This document shows positions 43,414 to 51,418 of a DNA stretch of 64,000 nt, in pieces. The DNA is taken from positions 6,636,501-6,700,500 of the forward strand of contig NZ_CP128362.1 in NCBI RefSeq assembly GCF_034274695.1, in the 5' to 3' direction. The notes under the pieces are model-generated. The model was given only the letters and a program-made list of their open reading frames with translations, was not told the origin of the DNA and searched no databases. This DNA comes from Chitinophaga sp. LS1 (GTDB taxonomy: Bacteria > Bacteroidota > Bacteroidia > Chitinophagales > Chitinophagaceae). A program made the translations under genes and the position numbers. Each line of letters begins with the position of its first letter. Positions within the stretch are counted from its first letter, which is position 1.

Positions 43414-45310
43414 ACATTTGTGGTTTATATTTTAGCGATGGCGATGGCAGGAAAGGTCCTATATTTAACGCCGCCCATTTCTCATCTACTTTACGGATCG
43501 TTTCGTCATCCGCAACAACGATATTGGGCCAGTCACGCTCAAAACCATCCAGCAGTCTGTTTTTCAGGGTACCATCCATACCTATGCCCGCCCATTCTTT
43601 ACCTGGTTTGCCAGGTACAGGATTACGTACTACAAAGCTATCTCTTCTTGGATCCAGGTTATTACAAAAGCGCCACAGGGTAGTTGCCAGATCACTGACA
43701 TCTACAGTGTGCTCTACAAAAATGATCATCTTGATGCCCAGCATTTCAGGCAGTGCATACAGCTGTTCATTCAGTTCCTTGATATGCAGCGGACGTGCTT
43801 TTTGTACGGCAACAAATAAACAAGGAATATCCATGGCCAGCAGACTATCATTGATCCCTTTGATTTCAGGGAAACGTTTTTGCAGTTCTTCTTTATTGAT
43901 ACCAGCAGGTTTGATATCCTGTACGTGACTATCCAAAATTTCTTCGTCGAATTTGGTAGTCGCGTCGATACACATCTTACCACCAAAGCCCATTTTAGAA
44001 CAGGAGTGGTCAAGTACATCCATCGGACCCTGGCTGAAGTAGATGTCTGTACCAGGGTTCAGGTGCTTAAACATATATTGCGCCAGTGCTTTGTAATCAC
44101 TGATAGTAGTGTGCTGATCGGCGACAACAAGGATTTTGTTGAACATCATCTGCCCCGCGCCCCACATGGCATTCATCACTTTCTGCGCCTGGCCGGCATA
44201 ATCTTTCTTTATCTTGGAAATCACCAGGTTATGGAATACCCCTTCTACCGGCATTTCCATATCGATCATTTCAGGTACCATGGCCATTTTGATAGGCGCA
44301 AGGAAAATTCTTTCAGTCGCTTTACCGAGGTAAGCATCTTCCTGAGGAGGGATGCCTACAATGGTAGCGGGGTATACAGCATCTTTACGATGAGTGATAG
44401 CGGTAACATGGAAACGAGGGTACCAGTCGGCCAGGGAGTAGTAACCGGTGTGGTCGCCAAATGGTCCTTCCCAGATCAGGTCTTCTTCCGGATCTACGTA
44501 TCCTTCTAAAACGAAGTCCGCATCAGCAGGCACTTCGATATCTGGCTGAGAGATACATTTTACCAGTTCTACTTTCTGCTTGCGCAGGAAACCCGCCAGC
44601 ATGTATTCATCCACATTTTCAGGGAGGGGTGCCGTAGCGGAATAGGTATATACAGGATCGCCACCGAGTACAACAGCTACCGGCATGCGTTTTTTCAGTG
44701 CCTTGTATTCGTTGTAGTGTTTGGCGGATACTTTGTGTTTATGCCAGTGCATACCGGTCATCTGGCCATCGAACACCTGCATACGGTACATGCCTACGTT
44801 GCGGATACCGGTGTGTGGGTCTTTGGTGTGGATGACAGGGAGGGTGATGAACGGACCACCATCTTTAGGCCAGCATTGAATAACCGGGATTTTGGTGAGG
44901 TCCGGGTTGGACATGATCACTTCCTGGCAGGCGCCTTTGCCGCTGACTACTTTTGGCATCCAGCTGGCGAATTGGCCAAGTTTAGGGAGCATGGCCAGTT
45001 TATCGAGAATGCTTTCTTTGGGTTTGGAAAGCATTTTGAAGAGGTCTTCGATCTGGTGGGCAACATCGTCCAGTTCATTGACGCCCAATGCCAGGCACAT
45101 CCTTTTGAGGCTACCCATGGAGTTCATGAGGACGGGGAAGTCCGTGCCTGTGTTTTCAAAAAGGAGGGCTTTGCCGCCATCCGGGGATTTGCTGATCCTG
45201 TCAGTGATTTCGGATATTTCCAGGATTGGGTCTACGAAGGTTTTGATACGGACCAGTTCTCCTGCCTTTTCCAGTGTGTCTATGAAGTGTTTCAGATTCT
45301 TATATGCCAT
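43385..45310 (-). CDS. UbiD family decarboxylase
   Basis: 641 residues from the ATG at 45310; longer frames run into the upstream hairpin. RIKTFVDPILEISEITDRIS, PFITLPVIHTKDPHTGIRNV (prenyl-FMN loop), GPFGDHTGYYSLADWYPRFH, PPQEDAYLGKATERIFLAPI match UbiD. It needs prenylated FMN and removes CO2 from aromatic or unsaturated acids; in Bacteroidota a copy serves quinone synthesis. The 641-residue length is above the ~500 of E. coli UbiD, due to a longer C-terminus. Its partner ubiX is not in the window. Confidence 0.9.
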   Translation of the reverse strand: MAYKNLKHFIDTLEKAGELVRIKTFVDPILEISEITDRISKSPDGGKALLFENTGTDFPVLMNSMGSLKRMCLALGVNELDDVAHQIEDLFKMLSKPKESILDKLAMLPKLGQFASWMPKVVSGKGACQEVIMSNPDLTKIPVIQCWPKDGGPFITLPVIHTKDPHTGIRNVGMYRMQVFDGQMTGMHWHKHKVSAKHYNEYKALKKRMPVAVVLGGDPVYTYSATAPLPENVDEYMLAGFLRKQKVELVKCISQPDIEVPADADFVLEGYVDPEEDLIWEGPFGDHTGYYSLADWYPRFHVTAITHRKDAVYPATIVGIPPQEDAYLGKATERIFLAPIKMAMVPEMIDMEMPVEGVFHNLVISKIKKDYAGQAQKVMNAMWGAGQMMFNKILVVADQHTTISDYKALAQYMFKHLNPGTDIYFSQGPMDVLDHSCSKMGFGGKMCIDATTKFDEEILDSHVQDIKPAGINKEELQKRFPEIKGINDSLLAMDIPCLFVAVQKARPLHIKELNEQLYALPEMLGIKMIIFVEHTVDVSDLATTLWRFCNNLDPRRDSFVVRNPVPGKPGKEWAGIGMDGTLKNRLLDGFERDWPNIVVADDETIRKVDEKWAALNIGPFLPSPSLKYKPQMYGEEAVVPQ

Positions 45311-45343
45311 ACGGAGATTCGAAAATTTATGCGAAGGTAAACC

Positions 45344-45384
45344 CAAAATAAATACTTTTGCCTCCGGCAAAAGTATTTATTTTG
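45344..45384 (-). promoter_or_regulatory. 19-bp palindrome holding -7 boxes, upstream of ubiD
   Basis: CAAAATAAATACTTTTGCC and its exact complement, loop TCC. Because it is palindromic, TACTTTTG (a TAnnTTTG match) occurs on both strands: 45353-45360 (+) and 45368-45375 (-). The minus copy would start ubiD transcription about 50 nt before its ATG. Confidence 0.5.
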
Positions 45385-45443
45385 ATGTAGATGACGCTGT
45401 GGGCTGGCCTGCCAAAGGCAACCACCTCTCCCCACACCCTCCG

Positions 45444-45711
45444 CTCCCTCAAACACCCTCCTCCTCCCCAAACCCAACCACCTCACCCTCAAACTACCAC
45501 CATTTCCCCCTCAAATCAAACCACTTCTCCCTAAAAAAACCATCTCACCCTCAACCCACCTCCTCCTCCCCCTCAAGCCACAACCATCTCACCCTCCTCC
45601 ACCTCAAACCTCCTCACCCTCTACCCACCTCCACCTCTCCCCCAAACCACAAACACCTCAACCCACCTCCACCTCTCCTCCAAACAACCTCCCCTCCCCA
45701 AAAACAAAAAA
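45444..45711. other. 268-nt tract with a single G on the + strand
   Basis: Only one G (45577) occurs on the + strand between 45444 and 45711; the other bases are C, A and T, in runs like CACCTCCACCTCTCC that repeat loosely. The minus strand is thus G-rich with many GG runs. No coding sequence. Confidence 0.9.
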
Positions 45712-45738
45712 GGCCGTCCTCCTTCGAGAACAGCCTTT
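45708..45738 (-). terminator. terminator after the Ala/Pro-rich gene
   Basis: AAAGGCCGTCCT / GAGAACAGCCTTT imperfect stem downstream of the stop at 45757. Confidence 0.55.
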
Positions 45739-45756
45739 ACCTTAATGATATATCGA

Positions 45757-46080
45757 TTATAAGCTAATACTTGCATTAACCACCACTCTCGGTCTCTTTA
45801 CATACACCACTTCTGCTGGAGCTGGTGCCGGTGCATAAACCACTACTGGCGCTGGCGCAGGCGCTGGTGCACATACTGCTACCGGTGCTGGTGCTGGTAT
45901 CACTCTCACACCTGGACGGCAATCATAATAAGCACCACGATAACTTTTACTGCAATCCTCCCAACGGCCAGCATGAACACGATAACCTCTTTCGTAACTA
46001 TTTCCACGATGTACATTTTGTGCCATTGCACTTACAACGGTTCCTCCTATCAGCAGCATCATTATTACTATCTGTTTCAT
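45757..46080 (-). CDS. small secreted Ala/Pro-rich protein
   Basis: 107 residues. Signal peptide to about AMAQ (21). A middle with RGYRVHAGRWEDCSKSYR and CRPGVRVIP, then APAPAPVVVYAPAPAPAEVV repeats and a VVVNASISL end. No known family. The Cys residues may pair in the periplasm. Its end resembles that of the next His-rich gene, suggesting a shared secreted-peptide design. Confidence 0.7.
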   Translation of the reverse strand: MKQIVIMMLLIGGTVVSAMAQNVHRGNSYERGYRVHAGRWEDCSKSYRGAYYDCRPGVRVIPAPAPVAVCAPAPAPAPVVVYAPAPAPAEVVYVKRPRVVVNASISL

Positions 46081-46143
46081 ACTGTTTGATTTAGTTTTTG
46101 GTAAAATTGATTGGAATTGAAATATAGGAATTATAATATATAC

Positions 46144-46416
46144 TTAAACGTTAATAGCGGCATTTAAAGTGTGTGCAGGCACTACAACATTGTTATACAC
46201 ATGACGGTGATAACGATGTGGCCTGTGATGCACTACATGATGATGACGATGATGTATCACCCTGTGTGGCCGATGCGCTCTGTGCGGCCTTGGAGGATGA
46301 GGCGGAAAATGCCTGTGGTGCCTTACATGATGTGGATGCGGTGACCTTGTGGGCTGAGCATCCGACACTACGAATCCTCCAATTATAAATAAAATAATGA
46401 ATAATATCTTTTTCAT
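46144..46416 (-). CDS. small secreted His-rich protein
   Basis: 90 residues. Signal peptide ends near SDAQ (21). The mature part is about one third His: PHPHHVRHHRHFPPHPPRPH, then HRPHRVIHHRHHHVVHHRPH and more. This suggests binding of zinc, nickel or copper in the periplasm (inference). Ends NVVVPAHTLNAAINV. Same strand and similar size as the Ala/Pro-rich gene. Confidence 0.75.
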   Translation of the reverse strand: MKKILFIILFIIGGFVVSDAQPTRSPHPHHVRHHRHFPPHPPRPHRAHRPHRVIHHRHHHVVHHRPHRYHRHVYNNVVVPAHTLNAAINV

Positions 46417-46679
46417 GATCCTAACAGTTTAGTAAGTAAATTAAAGTTAGCGCGATCGGATCTTCATGAGGAGAATGGTAAAAAATAACAGGGAGGAAAA
46501 GCGTACAACCATCATAGTTCTTATCTTATTCGTTACTCTCTCCGCGATTTCTGAACTCGTTTGCTCAATGATCAGTTGCACATCACTTTCTCTTATTCCT
46601 GTATTGTCTATGAAATTTCAAGAAGTATGCCAAAAACTAAATTCCCTGAAGATCGTTGACCAGCACCAACTTACACTTA

Positions 46680-47528
46680 CTAAAACTTTGGACAGTTTGA
46701 AACTTTCTGTTTCTTCCAGTGGTTATATGGACCACTACCACCTCCAAAACGGTACGCCAGTGTGAATCCGGTAAACACATACCAGTCATCATACTTCTGC
46801 GAACCTCTTGGAAATCCTTCGGTAGGATACGCCCCGGAACCCCTGTAGGCATAGCGAACGGTATTGGGACCATATGCTGCCAGCAACGTATTATAATCTG
46901 CGTAACCCTTGCTCACATCATCCAGGTAGTCTGTAAATGTTTTACGTAATCCTATTTCAAAACCTGCTACCAGGTCGTCACGAATCAGGAATTTTACACC
47001 TGCACCAAATGGAATGGAAATACTTGTCAGGTTATACTGCTTACGGTCAGGATACTGTGAAAGCCCCTGCCCTTCTGTGTTCAGACCTCTCAGCTTTACT
47101 ATGTCGCCACTACTATCGCGGGTGGTAGGATAAAAACTGAATACACCGACACCGCCAAATACATAAGGTGTCCAACCCTTGTCGTCTATATCAAATAAAT
47201 TCAACTCAAGTCTGACATGAAACTCCATGATAGGTGAACGGAAACTCAGGTTCCTGTCTTTCAGATCTGCTCTCCTGTTTGTGCTATCTGCCCCGGCTAT
47301 GCGCGCATAAGTAAGCCCTGCGCCTAAAGTGACGTGCGGACTGAGATCCCGCTTGGCAAACAATCCGATGTGATACCGGGTATATCCCATATCCACCCGT
47401 GATTGTGATAAATCACCACTGTAATTACTGATCCCTAATGCACCACCAACCTGCCAGTACTGTCCAAAAACGGCAAAGGGAAGACAAACAAATAAAGTAA
47501 CTAGTACCTTCTTAGAAATAACATTCAT
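46680..47528 (-). CDS. outer-membrane beta-barrel protein (DUF6089-like)
   Basis: 282 residues from the ATG at 47528. Signal peptide KKVLVTLFVCLPFAVFGQ. Alternating hydrophobic strands (WQVGGALGISNYSGDLSQSR, HVTLGAGLTYARIAG, PYVFGGVGVFSFYPTTRD, FTGFTLAYRFGGG) fit an 8- to 10-strand OmpA/DUF6089-type barrel. No OmpA peptidoglycan-binding domain. Function unknown. Confidence 0.8.
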   Translation of the reverse strand: MNVISKKVLVTLFVCLPFAVFGQYWQVGGALGISNYSGDLSQSRVDMGYTRYHIGLFAKRDLSPHVTLGAGLTYARIAGADSTNRRADLKDRNLSFRSPIMEFHVRLELNLFDIDDKGWTPYVFGGVGVFSFYPTTRDSSGDIVKLRGLNTEGQGLSQYPDRKQYNLTSISIPFGAGVKFLIRDDLVAGFEIGLRKTFTDYLDDVSKGYADYNTLLAAYGPNTVRYAYRGSGAYPTEGFPRGSQKYDDWYVFTGFTLAYRFGGGSGPYNHWKKQKVSNCPKF

Positions 47529-47950
47529 AAAATGGTTTCTCAATGCAATTAGATTTGGCATCAACTTTCGTGATTGATTAACGAGCTTTTTTCATCGCAT
47601 TTCGATAGGTATTTGCTAAGGGGTATCAGGACATTGTTTTATAACGAAGGAGACTGGCATAAAATTGTAAAGCAGGCATTCTCATTCTAAACAACGGCCG
47701 CTAAAATAATACTTTTTTGCAGGCTGAACAACTACCGCAGCAAATATCAAATACTCAAAAATTAATTGCAGAACTTGCGAACAAAGAGTTACATATAAAC
47801 CAAAACACTCACACATTATCTTAAAATGCTTAGTATTAGCGGATTTACACGTTTATATTTGTTGAAACGTTTTTTTTATTATCTGCAGCTAATACCTTAC
47901 TTTCGAATAGTATCAATTCATTATAAAATACTATCGGTCTTTTAGATGAA
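47529..47950. other. gene-free divergent region
   Basis: AT-rich, no credible gene, no clear -7 box or hairpin seen. Presumably carries the promoters of the barrel gene (minus) and the AraC-type regulator (plus). Confidence 0.4.
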
Positions 47951-48943
47951 ATGATCGGTTACAACAAACCTCATTTAGCCCTTATCGATTGCTCTTTATT
48001 TAAAAGTTCAGCTATGAAACAAAAACCTCCCGCCCAGGAGCAAATGGAGCTGTTTGCACTCAAAGCATTGTGTTTTGCAGATGATCATGTCTCTGATTCT
48101 TTTGAGATGAAACACGTATCTGACTGGCTCGGAATTTCCTACTCTTATTTCTACCACAGTTTTACACAGGTGATTGGAGAACCCTACTGGCAATATGTAA
48201 AACGTCACCGGCTGGAACTCTCTGCAGGGCTGCTCAGGCATAGCGGATATAACGTCAGCGAGATTTCAGAACGAACCGGTTACGCTACTGTAGCGGCATT
48301 TACAAAAGCATTTACCCAATATTATGACAAGAGTCCGCGGGGTTTCAGGAAGATCCCTACCCTCCCGAATGAGCAACGTACGCTACATTTAGTAGATGCG
48401 ATTGTGAAAGCGTTTAATAAGAAAGGTGATAACCTGACTTCCTATTTTAATTTTGAGCGCACGGAGAAGGAGTACCTGCCGGATAGTATGTTATACTATA
48501 CGATCTTATCCAGGGGCCAGGATCCGATAGCCCAGATGATTATGAAGATGACAAGGGAAGAGAAACGTTTGCGCAAAATCCTGCAGGCACAGGAGTTACC
48601 ACAGGCAAAGGTGATTACGAGTACGCTGGATGCTGTACCGGTCACTTCATATGAACAAATGAGCATATTCGCAGGAATCTTTATACCCAGCAAGGATGTT
48701 ACTTCCGGCTTTATGGATGTGGTGATGAAAGAGAACCTGATGGCTAAAAGGATACCAGCGGGCCATTATATTAAACTACCCGTGCCTATAGATTTTGCAA
48801 TGGCAGGGATACCAATGTATGAGTTTATAGATCGGTATGTGAAAGAGGGCGTGTTTAAGATGAGTGGGAACCATTTCTTTATTTCTATGGTAGGGCCGAA
48901 TAAGTGTGAGATCTTTATTCCTTATATGAAGCAGCTAATATAA
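47951..48943 (+). CDS. AraC-type regulator with GyrI-like effector domain
   Basis: 330 residues. The AraC HTH is at the N-terminus (about 50-135: VSDWLGISYSYFYHSFTQVI, ISERTGYATVAAFTKAFTQY, YYDKSPRGFRK), the reverse of the usual order, and a GyrI/effector-binding-like domain fills the C-terminus (VTSYEQMSIFAGIFIPSKDV, RIPAGHYIKLPVPI). Likely binds a small ligand. The ATG at 48014 is an alternative start closer to the HTH. Confidence 0.85.
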   Translation: MIGYNKPHLALIDCSLFKSSAMKQKPPAQEQMELFALKALCFADDHVSDSFEMKHVSDWLGISYSYFYHSFTQVIGEPYWQYVKRHRLELSAGLLRHSGYNVSEISERTGYATVAAFTKAFTQYYDKSPRGFRKIPTLPNEQRTLHLVDAIVKAFNKKGDNLTSYFNFERTEKEYLPDSMLYYTILSRGQDPIAQMIMKMTREEKRLRKILQAQELPQAKVITSTLDAVPVTSYEQMSIFAGIFIPSKDVTSGFMDVVMKENLMAKRIPAGHYIKLPVPIDFAMAGIPMYEFIDRYVKEGVFKMSGNHFFISMVGPNKCEIFIPYMKQLI

Positions 48944-48961
48944 TGCATAAAAGCATTAATT

Positions 48962-48994
48962 AAAAAGGTCCTGCCACTAAGCAAGACCTTTTGT
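48962..48994 (+). terminator. terminator of the AraC-type gene
   Basis: AAAAAGGTC...TGC / GCA...GACCTTTT stem with a bulge, then a T-rich tract, 18 nt after the stop. Confidence 0.6.
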
Positions 48995-49051
48995 CTTTAT
49001 AGATTTCTTAATTTACAAGCTGATTTTTCCTGTCGGCAAAATCTGTGCCCC

Positions 49052-49094
49052 GCGACAAGTTCACTTCTGCCGAAGGCGGAAGTAAACTTGTCGC
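49052..49094. repeat. 20-bp hairpin, family of long intergenic palindromes
   Basis: Arms 49052-49071 and 49075-49094 match at 18 of 20, loop GAA. Its tip CTTCTGCCGAAGGCGGAAG resembles the tip of the 39505 hairpin. Confidence 0.75.
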
Positions 49095-49180
49095 CAAGGG
49101 CAAAACTTTATTTATTTGTGGATTGGCCAATTTATTGCTCTTTTTTACCTTCCTTTATAAAAAATCTACAAAACCATCCC

Positions 49181-50257
49181 ATGAATGAAGTAAAGCTACC
49201 CTTTAATGCAAGACTAGCCTTCACCCTCCTCTCCCTCATCCTGCTGATGTTCATCGCCAGATCAGGACACGAGCTGCTAGTACCGCTGGCCTTCGCTTTT
49301 CTGATAGCTATCATGCTCATCCCAGTCGCCGGTTTTCTTGAAAAATGTCGCTTCTCAAGAGCCATGGCCGCACTTACCTGCATCTTATTAATCGTCATCA
49401 TTCTCTTTGGGATCAGCATGATCCTTGCTTCTCAAATGGGCTCATTTGTTGCCGATTTTCCACACTTACAACAACAATTGCTACATACTATCACCGACCT
49501 TCAGGCCTGGATCAATAAGAAATTTCATATTGACGCCGCCCGCCAGATGGATTATTTAGAACAACTGGCCATGGGTACTTTAGGCTCTGCCACCGCTTTT
49601 GTGAGCACGACCTTATTATCCTTATCTTCCCTGTTGATCTTTATTATTTTCGTACTATTATATACGTTTTTCCTGCTGCTCTATCGGTCTTTACTAGTCA
49701 CTTTCCTCATCACCGTGTTCGAGGCAAAACATCGTGAGACCCTGCTCAGCGTGATTGTTGAAACACGCCTGATCATCAAAGGATACCTGGCAGGACTGAT
49801 GATTGAAATGGTGGTAGTCGCCGTCGTAAACTGTACCCTCTTCTGGATACTGGGTATCAAGTATGCGACACTGTTAGGTATCATGGCCGCTATATTTAAT
49901 ATCATTCCTTACCTGGGTATTTACGTGGCCACCGTTATTTCCATGTTGCTCACATTAACGAACAGTTCACTGGGCACTACGATACAGGTAGGTGTCGGTT
50001 TGCTCGTCGTACACTTCCTGGATAGCAATGTGCTACTGCCACGCATCGTAGGCAGCAAAGTAAAGATCAACGCACTTGTCACCATCCTCGCAGTCGTATC
50101 CGGCAACCTGCTATGGGGCGTTCCAGGCATGTTCCTCGCTATTCCGTTCATTGCAATTTTGAAAATTATTTTTGAGAATATCGAACAAATGAAGCCCTGG
50201 GCCATTTTACTGGGTGACGTAACACTCAAAAAAGTGAAAGTGCGCCGGAAAAATTAA
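49181..50257 (+). CDS. AI-2E family transporter (membrane permease)
   Basis: 358 residues from the ATG at 49181; an upstream frame to 49088 runs into the hairpin. Eight membrane segments: LAFTLLSLILLMFIARSG, VPLAFAFLIAIMLIPVAG, AALTCILLIVIILFG and later IFIIFVLLYTFFLLLY, LLGIMAAIFNIIPYLGIYV, GNLLWGVPGMFLAIPFIAIL. The last matches the family signature. Despite the name, most members export unknown small molecules or act as antiporters. The GNAT gene starts 2 nt after it. Confidence 0.9.
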   Translation: MNEVKLPFNARLAFTLLSLILLMFIARSGHELLVPLAFAFLIAIMLIPVAGFLEKCRFSRAMAALTCILLIVIILFGISMILASQMGSFVADFPHLQQQLLHTITDLQAWINKKFHIDAARQMDYLEQLAMGTLGSATAFVSTTLLSLSSLLIFIIFVLLYTFFLLLYRSLLVTFLITVFEAKHRETLLSVIVETRLIIKGYLAGLMIEMVVVAVVNCTLFWILGIKYATLLGIMAAIFNIIPYLGIYVATVISMLLTLTNSSLGTTIQVGVGLLVVHFLDSNVLLPRIVGSKVKINALVTILAVVSGNLLWGVPGMFLAIPFIAILKIIFENIEQMKPWAILLGDVTLKKVKVRRKN

Positions 50258-50259
50258 GC

Positions 50260-50835
50260 ATGAATAATCTACATAAAGAGGTGGAAGTTCCTGTGTTGGT
50301 AGCAGATGATTTACTCCTGCGACCCATCAGTGAAAAGGATATCGCCGCATTGTTCAATTTATTTTCGTCGGAAAAGGTGACCCGCTTTATGGATATAGAA
50401 CGGTTCATCAATGTATCCGAAGCAGCACAGTTAGTCGCCTTTTTCAGGGAAAAACTGTTGAGTGGGGAAGGTATGCGCTGGGGAATTTACCAACCTGACA
50501 ATGATACGCTGATCGGCACCTGTGGGTTGCATCATATCAATAAAACACATTATAAAGCAGAAATGGGGTACGACCTCCTCCCCGCTTTCTGGGGAAAAGG
50601 AATAATGACCGCCTCCCTGAACCGGTTGCTCCAGTATGCTTTTGAGGAACTGGCACTGAACCGAATAGAAGCAGTGGTAGATCCGGATAATAAATTATCT
50701 ATTCTCCTCCTGAAACGACTGGGGTTCCAACAGGAAGGACTGCTAAGGCAGGCATTTTTCCAGAAAGGGCAATTTGTGGATACTTATATGTTTAGCCTCC
50801 TGTCCGGCGACTACAATTACGAGTTACATTATTAA
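50260..50835 (+). CDS. GNAT acetyltransferase (RimJ/RimL-like)
   Basis: 191 residues. LLLRPISEKDIAALFNLFSS start, EMGYDLLPAFWGKGIMTASL (acetyl-CoA loop, Q/RxxGxG/A variant WGKGIM), AVVDPDNKLSILLLKRLGF near the end. Transfers acetyl from acetyl-CoA to an amine, perhaps a ribosomal protein or small molecule. In an operon with the AI-2E-type transporter. Confidence 0.9.
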   Translation: MNNLHKEVEVPVLVADDLLLRPISEKDIAALFNLFSSEKVTRFMDIERFINVSEAAQLVAFFREKLLSGEGMRWGIYQPDNDTLIGTCGLHHINKTHYKAEMGYDLLPAFWGKGIMTASLNRLLQYAFEELALNRIEAVVDPDNKLSILLLKRLGFQQEGLLRQAFFQKGQFVDTYMFSLLSGDYNYELHY

Positions 50836-50850
50836 ATAACGAATGGCCCT

Positions 50851-50887
50851 GAAAGCCCGCTATTGCTTGTTGCAATAGCGGGCTTTC
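50851..50887 (+). terminator. terminator of the transporter-GNAT operon
   Basis: GAAAGCCCGCTATTGC (50851-50866) and GCAATAGCGGGCTTTC (50872-50887), 16 bp perfect, loop TTGTT. Confidence 0.8.
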
Positions 50888-51030
50888 GGCATTTAAGGTC
50901 GGCCAGGCTTTCATCCGGACAGGAATAAGCAAACAACCATAGGTCAAAAAGTAAGGTACCCCCACCATAAACTGCTAATGACCCGTAGGTATCCCGTAGA
51001 TAACCCGCCTCTATATAGATGCGGGATATT

Positions 51031-51073
51031 GGCGGCTTATGGGCGGGTTATGGGCGGCTTATAGGCGGGTTAT
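51031..51073. repeat. 11-bp tandem repeat, four copies
   Basis: GGCGGCTTATG, GGCGGGTTATG, GGCGGCTTATA, GGCGGGTTAT at 51031, 51042, 51053 and 51064. Confidence 0.85.
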
Positions 51074-51129
51074 CCCCGGCGAAGACCTATGGACGTGTTA
51101 TAGCTGGGATAGTCCAACAGGATATAGAT

Positions 51130-51365
51130 GGGATAAGGGTTTCCATGGGGGGTATTTCAGCATACCATAAGCATCACGCCAAAGGTATTGACATGGGATA
51201 AGGGTTTCCACGGGGGGTAATTCAGCATACCATAAGCAGCACGCCAAAGGAATTGACATGGGATAAGGGTTTCCATGGGGGGTATTTCAGCATACCATAA
51301 GCAGCACGCCAAAGGTATTGACATGGATAAGGGTATCCACGGGGGGTAGTATTTCAGCATTGCTG
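51130..51365. repeat. 65-bp minisatellite, four copies
   Basis: Copies start at 51130, 51195, 51260 and 51325, each beginning GGGATAAGGGTTTCC and containing a G6 run, CAGCATACCATAAGC and CACGCCAAAGG. 65 is not a multiple of 3, so no reading frame is conserved. It sits directly upstream of a GNAT gene. Confidence 0.9.
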
Positions 51366-51405
51366 GCATTACAAACACCATTATCTTTCCTTTCCAAAAA
51401 CTTTA

Positions 51406-51413
51406 TATTTTTG
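51406..51413 (+). promoter_or_regulatory. -7 box (TATTTTTG) abutting the GNAT start
   Basis: TATTTTTG ends 5 nt before the ATG at 51419; nearly leaderless. Confidence 0.5.
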
Positions 51414-51418
51414 CTCCC

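Noticed and set aside
43880..44509. 209-codon + strand frame opposite ubiD
   Set aside because: Shadow of ubiD.
44892..45767. 291-codon open frame on the + strand across ubiD and the C-rich tract
   Set aside because: It is antisense to ubiD, then runs through the low-G tract as Pro/Ser/His text; only open because C-rich DNA lacks stop codons.
46466..46765. 99-codon + strand frame with a hydrophobic segment
   Set aside because: Overlaps the 3' end of the barrel gene on the other strand; no family or promoter support.
51130..51365. possible CRISPR array
   Set aside because: Direct tandem copies without unique spacers and no cas genes in the window.
51157..51381. 74-codon minus-strand frame in the minisatellite
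   Set aside because: The repeat period is 65 bp, not a multiple of 3, so the peptide changes frame at each copy.
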